The notes below the pieces were generated by a model that did not search any database, was not told the origin of the DNA, and worked only from the letters and a program-made list of their open reading frames with translations. 64,000 nucleotides of DNA from Lepidodermella squamata (lineage: Eukaryota; Gastrotricha), in contig JBLDXI010000010.1 in assembly GCA_047495785.1 (NCBI GenBank), forward strand, positions 558,001 to 622,000, in the 5' to 3' direction. Shown here piece by piece: positions 1 through 10,206 of this stretch. The position numbers and the translations under genes are program-made. Numbering within the stretch: position 1 is the stretch's first letter; each line of letters opens with the position of its first letter.

Positions 1-343
1 CACGAGGATCCGTTTGGGACAAAACAGAAGAGAATGAGAGGAGGCTGGTTGAAAATACTCGAAGACAAATTCTGACCGATTTGCTTGAGTTTCTTTTGCT
101 AAGCGCGCATTTTTCGTGGAATGAATCTGATCTCAACAGAGTGAAAACCACGTTAGCGAACATCAGATGCAAAAATATACGACAGGAAATCGTATGACCA
201 AATGACATAAAAATTTCCGCAATCCTTGAAGTTGATATGCTTTATGTGCTACATCAGATACTACGCCATACTGGTTCAACCCGAACCATAGCGTTCAGTA
301 ACCGCTGCTCCATCAGCTTTTCAACCTAGAAATTTCGAGCCTT

Positions 344-432
344 CGATGTTGATGATGATCTCCCGCCTCTTGGCGTAGTCAGGGATGGTGCTTTCGCACC
401 TATAACGCCCTTCGCCTGCTTCCCAGCCTAGC
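344..432 (-). pseudogene. possible immunoglobulin-domain exon fragment
   Basis: Read on the minus strand, this stretch begins after a plausible acceptor (ttctgctag) and encodes Trp-Glu-Ala-Gly-Glu-Gly-Arg-Tyr-Arg-Cys followed by a basic run and Ile-Ile-Ile-Asn-Ile-Glu-Gly. That is the F and G strand pattern of an I-set immunoglobulin domain (acidic residue, Gly, Arg-Tyr-x-Cys, then alternating hydrophobics). No neighbouring Ig exon could be recognised. It is either the last exon of a gene whose other exons I cannot see, or a relic. The match is short, so it could be chance. Confidence 0.3.
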
Positions 433-1244
433 AGAAGTAATATTCATACCTGACTTAGTATCAATTTATTATATCAAAAGTAGTACCCATGGGCCAGGGC
501 AATTAGACCCGCTAAAAATGTCACCCCAACCAACTGAAATAAGATTACAGGCATGCTGGTTCATCATAAAGCATCAGAAAAAGGTTAAACATGAATGAAG
601 TATTTTTTTACTACTGTTAAATAAAATCAGTCACCATCTGGCATGCGGGCACGAGCGCTTCCTGCTATAACCGAGTTCTTTTTAAGAATAACCGTATTTA
701 AGACACGCTATTCCACTCACTTTTTCATAAATTATTATTTTTTTTCAATTTTCAGCCGTGTTTATTCGCGATATCCTCAGCAATCCAGCCTGAACAAATG
801 TTCTCATGATTTAACCTCGTATTTCTTGCGTAGCAGCATTTTAATATGGGAATCTCGGGAAATTTCTTTACGAGTCTTGAATATCCGGTAATCCGCTAAC
901 TACAGCTGGTTGCCGATCTCTCACCAAGCCGATTTTTGCAAAATTCTCATTAACCAGCCGCATGGGAATCTAAACTAATCACTAATGAAACGAATGAAAT
1001 TTATGGCATGATAGTAATTACTTTTATTGTATTTAAATTTTATTATGGCTCAATATTTTAAATTTTCTGATTTTTTTCCATCTCATTTTGCTTTGCAGGG
1101 GGCTTTTTATTTCACTCATGAGGGACTAACAGGATTTCGCAGGGGCTTTACTCCAGGCAAATTTTTCAGGGGATTTGTACTTTTGCTTGTTTTACCAATA
1201 TTTATATTTAGATCAGTACTATTTATTATTTATTGTAATTTGAA
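433..1244. other. non-coding stretch upstream of the astacin-like gene
   Basis: AT-rich DNA with no exon I can support on either strand. It presumably contains the promoter of the astacin-like gene that starts at 1245. No TATA box stands out. Confidence 0.4.
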
Positions 1245-4184
1245 ATGTTCGGTGGTTCACTTTCAATACAAACAATCTTGTCGATTGTTGTTGTTGGAAC
1301 GGTGAGTTAATCAAGTTCACCAAGTACTTCAATCAAGTTTTAACTTTTTATGGTTTTAGCTAGCAGCTGGCGAGTTTGAAGAGGTCCGGCAACAGCTTCA
1401 TTGGTTGGACTCCGAGTCGAGAAAAGATCGTGGCCTTATCCCAGTAATTTTCTTTACATTGGTATTCATGTTAAAGGTATGACGAATATCGCCTTGTTTC
1501 AGGTGCCGCTGGAGAAATTTGTTGTTAAACCCAACCGCATCTGGGTTGCCCAGGCGCCTCATCGTTACAACAGACGCATGATGGAAAAAGATCCCGACAT
1601 GACTCCTCTAGTCTCTGCGCTGGTGCTTGGAGATTTCGGCGGCCTGCCGTCTGTGCTGGTGGCCATCAAATTTGGCGAGGGCACAAGTAATTCTACTGAA
1701 CAAGAATAAGTAAGGCTTATAGACAGATTTTTTTATTCAGGTGAAGCTTTCAAGAACCGCTACATATCTGTATTCGAAAACTATAAACAAGAAACCTGCC
1801 TTGATTTCGTTATACTGGAAGCCAATAGCACCGTCACGCCAACTGCTGTTATTAACGAAATTGGCCTCGAGTATTTTGACATATTTCTGAAATGCGCCTG
1901 AATTCTTGAGTTTGCATTTGACACAGTGAACAATCTGATTCCGTGGTGGAGGGAACAACCTACATATATAGCGTAAACATAGAGGTATTGTTTACATTTT
2001 CAGAAAAAAATATGTGCTTAAATGTTTTTAATTCCAGCAATCTCATCCGATTGTGGCGGACACTGTCTATTTGGTAATGCATCACTTTGCGTACGATATC
2101 GTTTATTTAACTATTTGTTTGTCAGATGGCCGAGCATTACCGGTACGACCGGGATAATTACCTCAGCATCATGCAATACACCGAGTAAGCATTGACTTTT
2201 GTCCAAGAAAATTGTCTAATTTCTTCCTTTTCACAGCTTCACCTCTGATTTTTACGAGGCGAAGAATAGCTACGGCGTGCCATTCGACTACGGCTCGGCG
2301 ACCATGTCACACCCTCTCGAGGACGGTGGGGATTTCCAGCCGAAAGACTGGCGCTACGCGGGTGCTATGAATGCGCCTTTCACGTCGTTCAACAACTTTA
2401 AAACGCTCAACTTCAAGTACAACTGTTCAGGTTCGACGATATAATTACAGTTTACAACTGTGGCTTTTATTCTCTCGAGATAAAATAGGCCTAAATTTGG
2501 CTAACTGTTAATTAATCCTGATAATACTGTTTTTAGCCAATTGTAGCGGAACAGCTCCAGATTGCAAATTCGGTGGATATCGAGATCCTAAAAATTGCGG
2601 TCGCTGCAAATGCCCACCTGGCTTCGGCGGCCCAACTTGCGAGAAACAGCCTCCATTTGGCAACGAGGCGTGCGGTGGAGTCATCAATTTACCAGCCTGC
2701 ACTTCGGTCGAGATAACTTCACCCAACTACCCGAACCCTTACGTCGCTTTTAGCAGTTGCACGTGGTGGGTTGTTAGCTCTCAGGTAAATTTTCAAATAT
2801 ATTTGTGAAGTAAAGCATTATTTTCAACACCTAGCCTGGTACTGTGTTCGGTTTTGACGGGAGACCAGATTTAACGCAAGGAAGAAGTGAGATTTTCTTC
2901 GATGACCTTTCATTTACATACGTTTCGTTTACAGCTGTCAGTAGCTATTCATTAATCGATACCGCTTGTGCCGACTACGTCGAGTTTCGCGATCCAACCG
3001 ATGGCACCCAGCCGTATTTCCGCTACTGCTCTTACGGCGCAACAGCTGGAAAGGTCTACGAGAGCTCTACAAACAAGGCCATCGTCTACTTCAAGTCAAA
3101 CTCGCCAACCCCAGGCAAGGGGTTCCATTTGATTGCTCGATCAAGTTGCCCAAGTGACAACAAAGCGGAGCTAAGGCTGACTCCTAGCGGCTACGACTAT
3201 GAGGGCTTTGTTTCTACGACACAATCAGGAGCTACGTGCCAGCCGTGGCCTCAGCTCGACTGGATAGCAGACTACATTGAAATGCTCAAGTTCCCAAGAG
3301 GCCTCAACCTTAATCACAGCAACTACTGCCGCAATCCTGAATCACTTCCGACAGGACCTTACTGTTTCATCGATGCAGCGCGGACGCAGACTGAAACATG
3401 CAATATAACGATAACCCCGCTGGCAGTACCGATTTCACGTGAGTGTTCAAATGATAATTAGATCCCCGAAATAGTCGAGCTAATTGCTTAATTGTGGTTT
3501 TTGCAGCGCTCATCCTGTCACGATGCGTCGCATCTGCGACTGGCGTGTGGCGCGGCTGTCGCTCCAGCTGCTCAGCCGATGAGTACGCGCTCAAGGGATC
3601 GATCAAACACGTTGCAAAGAACTGCAACAGAGGGGTGAATTTTAGTCAACAGTCAATCTATTTTCGTAATAATCTTCTGCATTGTCATTATCCAATATCA
3701 GCCAGCTAGAAAGTGCATGAATCGAGAAACCGGAGATTTTCGATGCATTGGTAACGATATGAAGTGCACTGAAAGCGAAACAGTATGTGCCACAAATAAC
3801 TGCATATATGTTGCTTACCAGCGCATTCTCTGTTTTCAGACCGAAATCTACCGAGTTTACATTTTGTTCCGTCGCAACTGGATCCACTGCCAGCATAAAC
3901 GCGGAATGGTTTGAAATGATATCTTATGCTCAACTGACATGTCTTCTTGTGCTTGTATCAGAAATACGTAAGGTGCTTCGATGACAAGACACGTCGCTTC
4001 AAAGATTGCCGTCGCAAGGATTTAGGCTGCCATGCCGATGAGGTAACGCTATCACCGCTCTCGAATTGGTCTCATCTTGACCTGATGTAATCATTACTAG
4101 ATTCCGATCGGCCTAACCTACTTTGATCCAGTCACGTGTTACAAGAAAATTCGACGCATCGTTGTTCCTGACGACGAAGTTTAA
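1245..4184 (+). CDS. secreted astacin-like protein (inactive) with EGF, CUB, kringle and cysteine repeats
   Basis: Fifteen exons: 1245-1301, 1360-1443, 1503-1686, 1741-1870, 1927-1972, 2038-2073, 2126-2184, 2237-2430, 2537-2784, 2835-3438, 3507-3634, 3702-3782, 3840-3908, 3962-4042, 4101-4184. All phases close and give 694 residues. The protein starts with a signal peptide (MFGGSLSIQTILSIVVVGT), then a prodomain-like part and an astacin fold (YKQETCLDF, EHYRYDRDNYLSIM, FNNFKTLNFKYNC). The zinc site HExxHxxGxxHE is gone: the ligand positions read Pro, Asp and Ala, and the Met-turn reads ATMSHP. Then come an EGF-like module (C..C.CPPGFGGPTC), a CUB domain (SPNYPNPY, CADYVEF), a kringle-like domain (YDYEGFVSTTQSGATCQPW, NYCRNP, GPYCF) and three four-cysteine repeats. 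Astacins are secreted metalloproteases. This one probably binds matrix or substrate without cutting. Exon ends are inferred from splice signals. Confidence 0.85.
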
Positions 4185-4418
4185 AAACTACAACAACAAG
4201 ACACTACAAGTAACACAGAAAGACGACATTAATTTGCTCAAGATTTTGTGCGATTGCATATTTATTACTCACTTGAATACCTATAATCTATTTAATTTAT
4301 GATTATTATTTGCTTCCAACATGTAGAGATTGCCGTTTATTCATGCGAAATATTTATTTAAAATTGGAACACTACTGTAATAACGAGTTGTACGCTAAGC
4401 TAACCGGTGTAATAAAGG
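4185..4418. other. 3' flank of the astacin-like gene
   Basis: AT-rich sequence between the astacin-like stop codon and the fold-back element. It probably holds the 3' UTR. No canonical AATAAA close to the stop was recognised. Confidence 0.3.
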
Positions 4419-5801
4419 ATACCGTATATTCCGTATTAGCTTCAGGGGGCATTGTAATTTCAAAGCCTCGAAAAAGAGGGTATGTAAACGGGACGTGTTA
4501 TGGTGCTTTCACAAATGCGTCCGACGGTGAAAACTTCGGCTAGCAACTAACAAACGTCGGTAGAGTGAAGCGAAACGTCGGAGAGCGTTATCAGTGGCAC
4601 TACGGACGCGCGCGCGCGGTCGGGCGCCCGAAGTCTCTATTGTTTAGTCGCCGAAGTTGCTGGGTGTCACGCACTTGAGCGCGCGTGCATGCGAGTGGCA
4701 GGGGTCAGGCAAAAAAATTTCCATTTCAGCGTAAATGCTGAAATCAACTAAATAATGAGACTTGAAATGCGATGCGGATCATAGAAATCTAAATTTCATC
4801 GAAAAATTATGTGATAAAATGATTTCTTGCCGCGCTCAGCGCGGTTTTGCCGGCCTTAATTTTCTTTGTGCGCGGCTGTAAATTAAAAATTGAAAAATTG
4901 GTCAATTTCGAAATTATTTTCATGACTCATTGTAATCCAAGACGGCTCGAGTGTTTTACAGCAAGTCAAGCTGTCAAATGGTCGCGCGCGCGCTTATGTC
5001 TATTGGTGCGCGTGTAATAATAGTGCGCGCTATTAACTTCGGTTCGGACGCACTTCGGACGGTAGTTTTGGGGGCCTCCGATACGACGTTCTTTGTTGTG
5101 CGTGCGCGCGCCGCGTCGGACGCGCTATTGTTTAAACTTCGGGCGCGCGGGCCGAAGTGCGCGCGTTTGTGAAAGGAAATCTCAACGTCGGACAACTATT
5201 ACGTTACTTCGGGCGCCTATTACGAAACTTCGGGCGCCGAAAACGTCGGACGCTCGTCGGACGCATTTGTGAAAGCACCATTACAATTGCGAGCATGCGA
5301 CTTTATTGTTTCAAAGCAAGTTTTCAAGTGTTAAAATTGAGTAAAAATAAGAGTAAATTGATAATTTTTGAACCACTAACAGCTTGTACAGCTTGTAAAG
5401 TCAACAGCTTTTCATCAAAATCGAGAACGTCATCGTTCGATTGCGAGTTTTCAGCCATTTTTATGCAAATTATTGAAATTTTAAAATGTTAGTTTTCTTC
5501 AAATCATGAATGCTAGGAAATCGACAGCTACTTTGGCAATTTTCGTTGCTGAACTTCTCTCACTCAGCTATGTTTCGCCATTTTCTATCAAACAAGCCCA
5601 TCAAACGCCTCGGAAATGGGATTTTAAAACGATAGGCGCTATTATTTTAGAATGCGATTTTCAAAGTTTGAAATTGAATTTAGGTCCCGGGTAGCTATTG
5701 CGAGTATGAGGCTTTAATTTTTCAAAGGGCTTAAAAAGGGGGTTGTAAACGGGACGGGCGGTAATAACGGGTATATGAAACTATTACGGAATATACGGTA
5801 T
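4419..5801. repeat. fold-back element with nested inverted and direct repeats
   Basis: The ends are a perfect 17-bp inverted pair (ATACCGTATATTCCGTA at 4419-4435, its complement at 5785-5801). Inside lies a perfect 26-bp inverted pair at 4501-4526 and 5255-5280 (it starts TGGTGCTTTCACAAATGCGT). A direct repeat containing TGTAAACGGGACG recurs near 4483 and 5740. The middle part (4550-5290) is rich in GCGCGC and in CTTCGG or CGTCGGA motifs, unlike the AT-rich surroundings. No coding sequence is supported. It looks like a non-autonomous fold-back DNA element or two nested ones. Confidence 0.7.
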
Positions 5802-6184
5802 GCTAATTTTAAAATTGACGTCTTATGATTTCTGTGGTGATGTGTAATTTCGATTCAGGATGATTCATCGTAAAAGTGAAAAATCCAGCGCTCATCCTGC
5901 TGGGAAGTTAAGAGCTGTCGCATCTGCAGAGGCAGACCACATAGCCTGTATTTTGCTTCACTCTTTTTTGCAAACAGCAAAGGAACCACGAACATTGTTG
6001 ATGTCACGGGCATTTTCAGCTAACAGAGAATTAATGGGATGCTATCTATCAAACCGCAGATTCTGGCTGACCAATGCCAACAGTTTGCAAATCTTAATTT
6101 CTTATGTTTATCCAAAAATTTGACATACAACAATGATTGCTTTATGACCACTATCTTTCACTGATTTTATTCAAAATTCAAGTT

Positions 6185-6511
6185 TTACATCTGGCTCTTC
6201 AGAACTTTGCTCTGAGCGTTAGTGTAGACAACAGCCTGGGGCTTGCGGAACAACGGCGATTTGAAGCTATTGCCGTCATTGATATTGTTGTCAGCTTGCT
6301 GCTTGGCCGGCGATGGCTGTTGCTGAGTTCCACTCTTCGCGCCGGTTTTCAGAAATTTCAACGGCGTGTAAGCCGCCCCGCCGGACATGAAATCGAATAC
6401 GTCGTCGTTATCGATGAAAGTCTCATCGCTTACGTCGGCAGCGGAACAAAATTGCGCAAGCACGAAAAAAATCGAAAAAGTAAGAAAAATTTCGCGAAAC
6501 ATTTCTATCAA
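6185..6511 (-). CDS. small secreted protein, family A copy 1
   Basis: A single-exon reading frame of 108 residues. It starts with a clear signal peptide (hydrophobic FLTFSIFFVLAQFCSA), then an acidic patch (DETFIDNDDVFDF), a Gln/Pro-rich middle, and a C-terminal motif SPLFRKPQAVVYTN. A TATA-like TATAAATT lies on the minus strand about 40 bases upstream of the ATG (around 6549-6556). The neighbouring gene at 6687-7058 carries a related acidic patch (LFDFDSFFDS), TPxKF and the same C-terminal motif (SPIFKQPTAVVYKN), which supports both as real genes. I do not recognise the family and assign no function. It lacks cysteines in the mature part. Confidence 0.6.
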   Translation of the reverse strand: MIEMFREIFLTFSIFFVLAQFCSAADVSDETFIDNDDVFDFMSGGAAYTPLKFLKTGAKSGTQQQPSPAKQQADNNINDGNSFKSPLFRKPQAVVYTNAQSKVLKSQM

Positions 6512-6548
6512 CTGTCTTGAGGCAAAAAAAACAGCTTGCTGCCGGCAA

Positions 6549-6556
6549 TTTATAGA
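6549..6556 (-). promoter_or_regulatory. TATA-like box of secreted protein copy 1
   Basis: On the minus strand the sequence reads CTATAAATTGCC, about 40 bases before the ATG at 6511. Position and sequence fit a TATA box with a short 5' UTR. Confidence 0.45.
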
Positions 6557-6686
6557 GACAAAACAAAAAAAGTAATTTAACCAGGATTTTCCCCCACAAA
6601 ATCAAAAGTAATGCCTCGAAAAATAATGCGATTTATTTTTACGGATAAAATTCGATAATACCACTTAAATTGCGGTGGTCTAGATT

Positions 6687-7058
6687 CTAGATCCTGTGGC
6701 GGAATTTCATCGGGCCGTTTTTGTAGACGACTGCCGTTGGCTGTTTGAAAATCGGCGATGAGCCGTAAACGCCTCCGAACAGCACTTTCTGATCAATATT
6801 GCCGCCAATTACCGAGTATCGATTGTAGGTGGTGGTTGGCGTTTCGGTGGTTGTAGTCGCGAAAATTGCATTATTTTGTTTTTGTGACGCCGGTTTGCCG
6901 AAAAATTTGCTAGGCGTGAATGATTCGCGTTCTCGGCTGTCGAAAAATGAATCAAAGTCGAACAGCCAGTCTTCAGGGTTGACAGTCTCCTCGCTCGAGA
7001 CAAGTGCTGCAGTTGCCGAAATCAAAATTAATGCTGTAAATAGATATGACAGGGGCAT
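6687..7058 (-). CDS. small secreted protein, family A copy 2
   Basis: A single-exon frame of 123 residues. The N-terminus is a signal peptide (MPLSYLFTALILISATAALVSS). An acidic and aromatic patch (DWLFDFDSFFDS), the segment FTPSKFFGKPA, a Thr-rich stretch (TTTTETPTTT) and the C-terminal motif SPIFKQPTAVVYKN follow. The order of acidic patch, TPxKF and SP[IL]F[KR]xPxAVVYxN is shared with the gene at 6185-6511, so the two are tandem paralogues. On the minus strand TTATAAAAG lies about 70 bases upstream of the ATG (around 7126-7134). No cysteine occurs in the mature part. The family is not recognised. It could be a cuticle, egg or secretory-gland product, but that is a guess. Confidence 0.6.
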   Translation of the reverse strand: MPLSYLFTALILISATAALVSSEETVNPEDWLFDFDSFFDSRERESFTPSKFFGKPASQKQNNAIFATTTTETPTTTYNRYSVIGGNIDQKVLFGGVYGSSPIFKQPTAVVYKNGPMKFRHRI

Positions 7059-7125
7059 GTTAAAAAAAATGAAGAAATAAAGTTATAAAAATGGATATAA
7101 AAATCTTAGAAATGTTGCTAGCCAC

Positions 7126-7134
7126 ACACTTTTA
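7126..7134 (-). promoter_or_regulatory. TATA-like box of secreted protein copy 2
   Basis: The minus strand reads GCTTATAAAAGTG about 70 bases before the ATG at 7058. This matches the TATA arrangement of the neighbouring paralogue. Confidence 0.45.
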
Positions 7135-8054
7135 TAAGCTCTTTCATTGCCTTGGGCAACTAATTCAAGTTTAGACGATAGATGCCGATGGGTATTCGTA
7201 ACATGAAATTGTAAATCGCCCACACGCTTTTAAGCTTAGGAATGCGATGCAGAAATATAGCTTATTGAGGTCCCACATCTTCTGGCCTGTTTTTTAACGA
7301 CTCGAAAAGGCATCGCCTCATTTGGGTATTGAAATGGGACAAATAAGTCGCTCAACTGATAAGAAGATACATATTTCATCAAACGAGAAAAAACATGCTG
7401 AAAATTATTACGCAGCCCGTCCTTTGAGGATGCAGGGTGTTGGGGCCCGAGCCCGAAAAGTACCTGGCGCTCAGGTATACCCGAACCCGACCGGGTAACA
7501 GTGTTTTGTCTGCTCGTACTTGGATCGTTTCAAATGGTGCCCGTATGCGACGTTCATGTTACACCGGTTGAATTACAAAAAACCCACATAAGTGAACACA
7601 TGCGGCATCAACCCGAGTGCGTCGAATAGAGCAATAGAGTGAAGTAAAGCGTGATTGTTAGTTCAATTAAATGTTCAGGCAATGTTGCATACAGGCACAT
7701 TTCATAGCTGTCAGAGTGCGAAGTGGTAAATCCGCTGTCCGACGGCGTACGGGCCAAATCGGGCTTGGACCCCATCAGCGGTTAGACCTTAAAGATGTTT
7801 TTATTGTAATTTACGTCCCGGGATCAATATTATTTTGCGTACCATCACTTGAATTCGGTCGTGCGGAAAACGCACTCAAGCAGCAAATTATCAAACAAAT
7901 TGTTTATTAATTACCATATGTATTACGTCCGGGGGCGTACCACCTATTATTTATCACCTATTCCCTAGACCTTGGAAATATTGCGAAAGTACAATACACA
8001 TTGAAAAATCACAGTTCAAACTAACCGACAGGCTGAAAGCGAACCCGCTTTTAC
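7135..8054. other. intergenic region between the secreted pair and the GPCR
   Basis: No gene is supported. A GC-richer patch at 7440-7500 contains repeated CCCGA and CCGAACCCGA units. The rest is unremarkable. Confidence 0.3.
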
Positions 8055-10206
8055 ATGCCTCACATGCCGATAGGGGATGGCTTGTTTATTCATCATACTT
8101 CATTCGAGAAATTCGAAATAGTTCTGATCAGCATCAGTTTTATTGCTAACGCACTTCTGCTTTCGATTCTTTGCCTTCCGTCTCAAATTAAAAAAATTTG
8201 CTCTTTATATACAACCTGGACGTCTTCAGTAAAAACGATCAAGCCCGCCAATGAAATGCAAAATGCTAGATTGTGCTCGATAACATGCTTTGATCGAATG
8301 GGATCAGAGCGGAAAAACACTTGGTCTTGTCTAAGCAGTTCAAGCATGGACGACAACAAAAGCGAAGTTTCGATGAAAACAAGCCGGAATAATCGCAAGA
8401 GCCAATTTTTGCAACGAGGCTTCATTGCAAGTCTGGCTGTCGCTAATGTGTTCGGCAGCTTCGGCATTTTATTCAAATTAATTTCCCCTTATTATCTAGG
8501 TACAAGTTACTATCTACTACAGTTACAATTAGTGCGGTTTATTGATATCAGTTAACATTTTTCTCTGGCAATATTATTCCAAAACCAAGAGCAGGCACCT
8601 AGCATTTAGTACCTACAGCTGAATTCGTCACTGATCATTTTCATCGAAAGGGGGAGGGAGAGTGAAGGGGACCAAATTGAGCCAAAAATGTATTCGAACT
8701 CGAGGAACACGGTAAATGGCATCATATGGATTAATCCTGAGCTCCTGTCCTCTGTAGCTTATAAGTTGTGCCCAACTATATTAGAGTGCCTTGCAAGTAT
8801 CCCAGCGTCAAATTGTATGGGGGAGGGGGAAGGATTCATTAAGGGGGATGATATGGTATGCCTACGGGCCATATCTACGAAGTTCTTACTAAAATGGTTG
8901 TAGGGTCAGGTCATAAAATCTGCTGCTAACATTAACTGTGAAATTCTCAGGTTTGCCCTACTTGTGCAACGAGCTGCCGGCTATTGCTTCACTCAAAGTG
9001 GCACAGTTACAAATAATGGCATCATTATCCGGCTGCTCAATAGATCACTACATCGCCTGTTTGCGTCCCCTCTACCATTGCACGCGCTCTGCCAAACTTA
9101 AAAAATTGTACCTCACCGCAACTATCGGCATGTGGTTTGTAGCAATCGTCTTCTTTTTCGCTGATCCAATCATCCCGTTTCGGTCGAACGAGCATTGTGA
9201 TTTGGAACACAGTATTTTGTTCCGACAATTAAATGATGCAATATAATTTTAAATATCTTTTCCAGACGGCACAAGCCGGTGGATAACGTTTGTCGACTTT
9301 GTCGACATAAGGCATTTTTGCAGTGCCAAAATTTGCCATCACAATTACGGCATCGAAGGTATTCAGCACCTTATAATGGTGCCGTTCGCCACAATCATCC
9401 TGATGTGCTATGCACGGCTGACTGTTTTTCTTGTTACCCGACATCGCAAAAGCTCCAGACGGCAGATTCGTTCAAAGAAAGACGTCAAGGCCAATAGTAG
9501 TTTTCCGATGGAAGAAGTCAGACTAACCTCGAAACCAAGTGTTAACCCAAGTGAGGAGATCCAAAATTTCAATGCGGGTTCAACAGGAATAGTAAGCCCA
9601 GTTTACTTGATGATAAAAGCTGAACCTGCTTTTGATTTTGACAGCCAGTTACGATTCGCCAACAAAGCGACACTGCTAACAACGGTGGCGGACAACATTT
9701 GACGGAGAATGCTGTAACCCAAAGCATTGATGCAGAAAATAGCCCTGACCAAAAATCGAGTGCACTACCTTCAACCGAGCCCTTCGTTGAAGTGTCCAAT
9801 AAAACTTCGTCAAAATCATTTCGAATTTTCGGAAGCAGTCGCTCGGCTAGTGCTGGAAATGACTTGCAGAATGAATGCGACCCTCCGGTTGTAGTGAAGA
9901 AGCAACCAAGGCACTCGTCTTCATCCCTGCGTGGCGTATTCCTAACTGGGCTGATTTTTCTCACTTTCGCTGTGTTTTGGATGCCCTACATGATTGTTGA
10001 AATTATCCCACCCGTTGTGTCTTGGGTTGGCAAGGCAGACCAGACAGTTGCCTTTTTTAAATCAGTGAGTGCTCCTGCCGAAGTAGCCTTACTCGTAAGA
10101 TTTTTAATGTTCAGCAATTGATTCACAAATCAGATTTGACTTTCAGGTATACTGTTGCCTTACACCGCTGCTTTATGGCGGGAACCTGCTGCTCTCTCCT
10201 AAATAA
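8055..10206 (+). CDS. rhodopsin-family (class A) G-protein-coupled receptor
   Basis: Proposed exons are 8055-8499, 8951-9211, 9266-9647, 9725-10094 and 10147-10206, giving about 505 residues with consistent phases. Seven membrane segments can be placed: TM1 IVLISISFIANALLLSIL, TM2 FIASLAVANVFGSFGILF, TM3 ending in DHYIACLRP (a DRY-box variant), TM4 TATIGMWFVAIVFFFADPI, TM5 HLIMVPFATIILMCYARLTV, TM6 FLTFAVFWMPYMIVEIIP, TM7 ending in TPLLYGG in place of NPxxY. The third intracellular loop is long and Ser-rich. The first intracellular loop is also very long (about 80 residues), unless a small intron is hidden there. The 9648-9724 intron has a weak acceptor and was chosen to bridge a frame change, so a frameshift remains possible. 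The ligand is unknown. The TM6 motif suits amine- or peptide-type receptors. Confidence 0.75.

Noticed and set aside
1743-1958. minus-strand open frame over the astacin exons
   Set aside because: Antisense shadow of exons that fit the astacin family in the plus direction.
5860-6123. plus-strand open frame of 87 residues
   Set aside because: Compositionally random, with no domain or paralogue.
9648-9724. GPCR frame change as proof of pseudogene
   Set aside because: An intron with matching phase can explain it, so the gene is kept as intact with a caveat.
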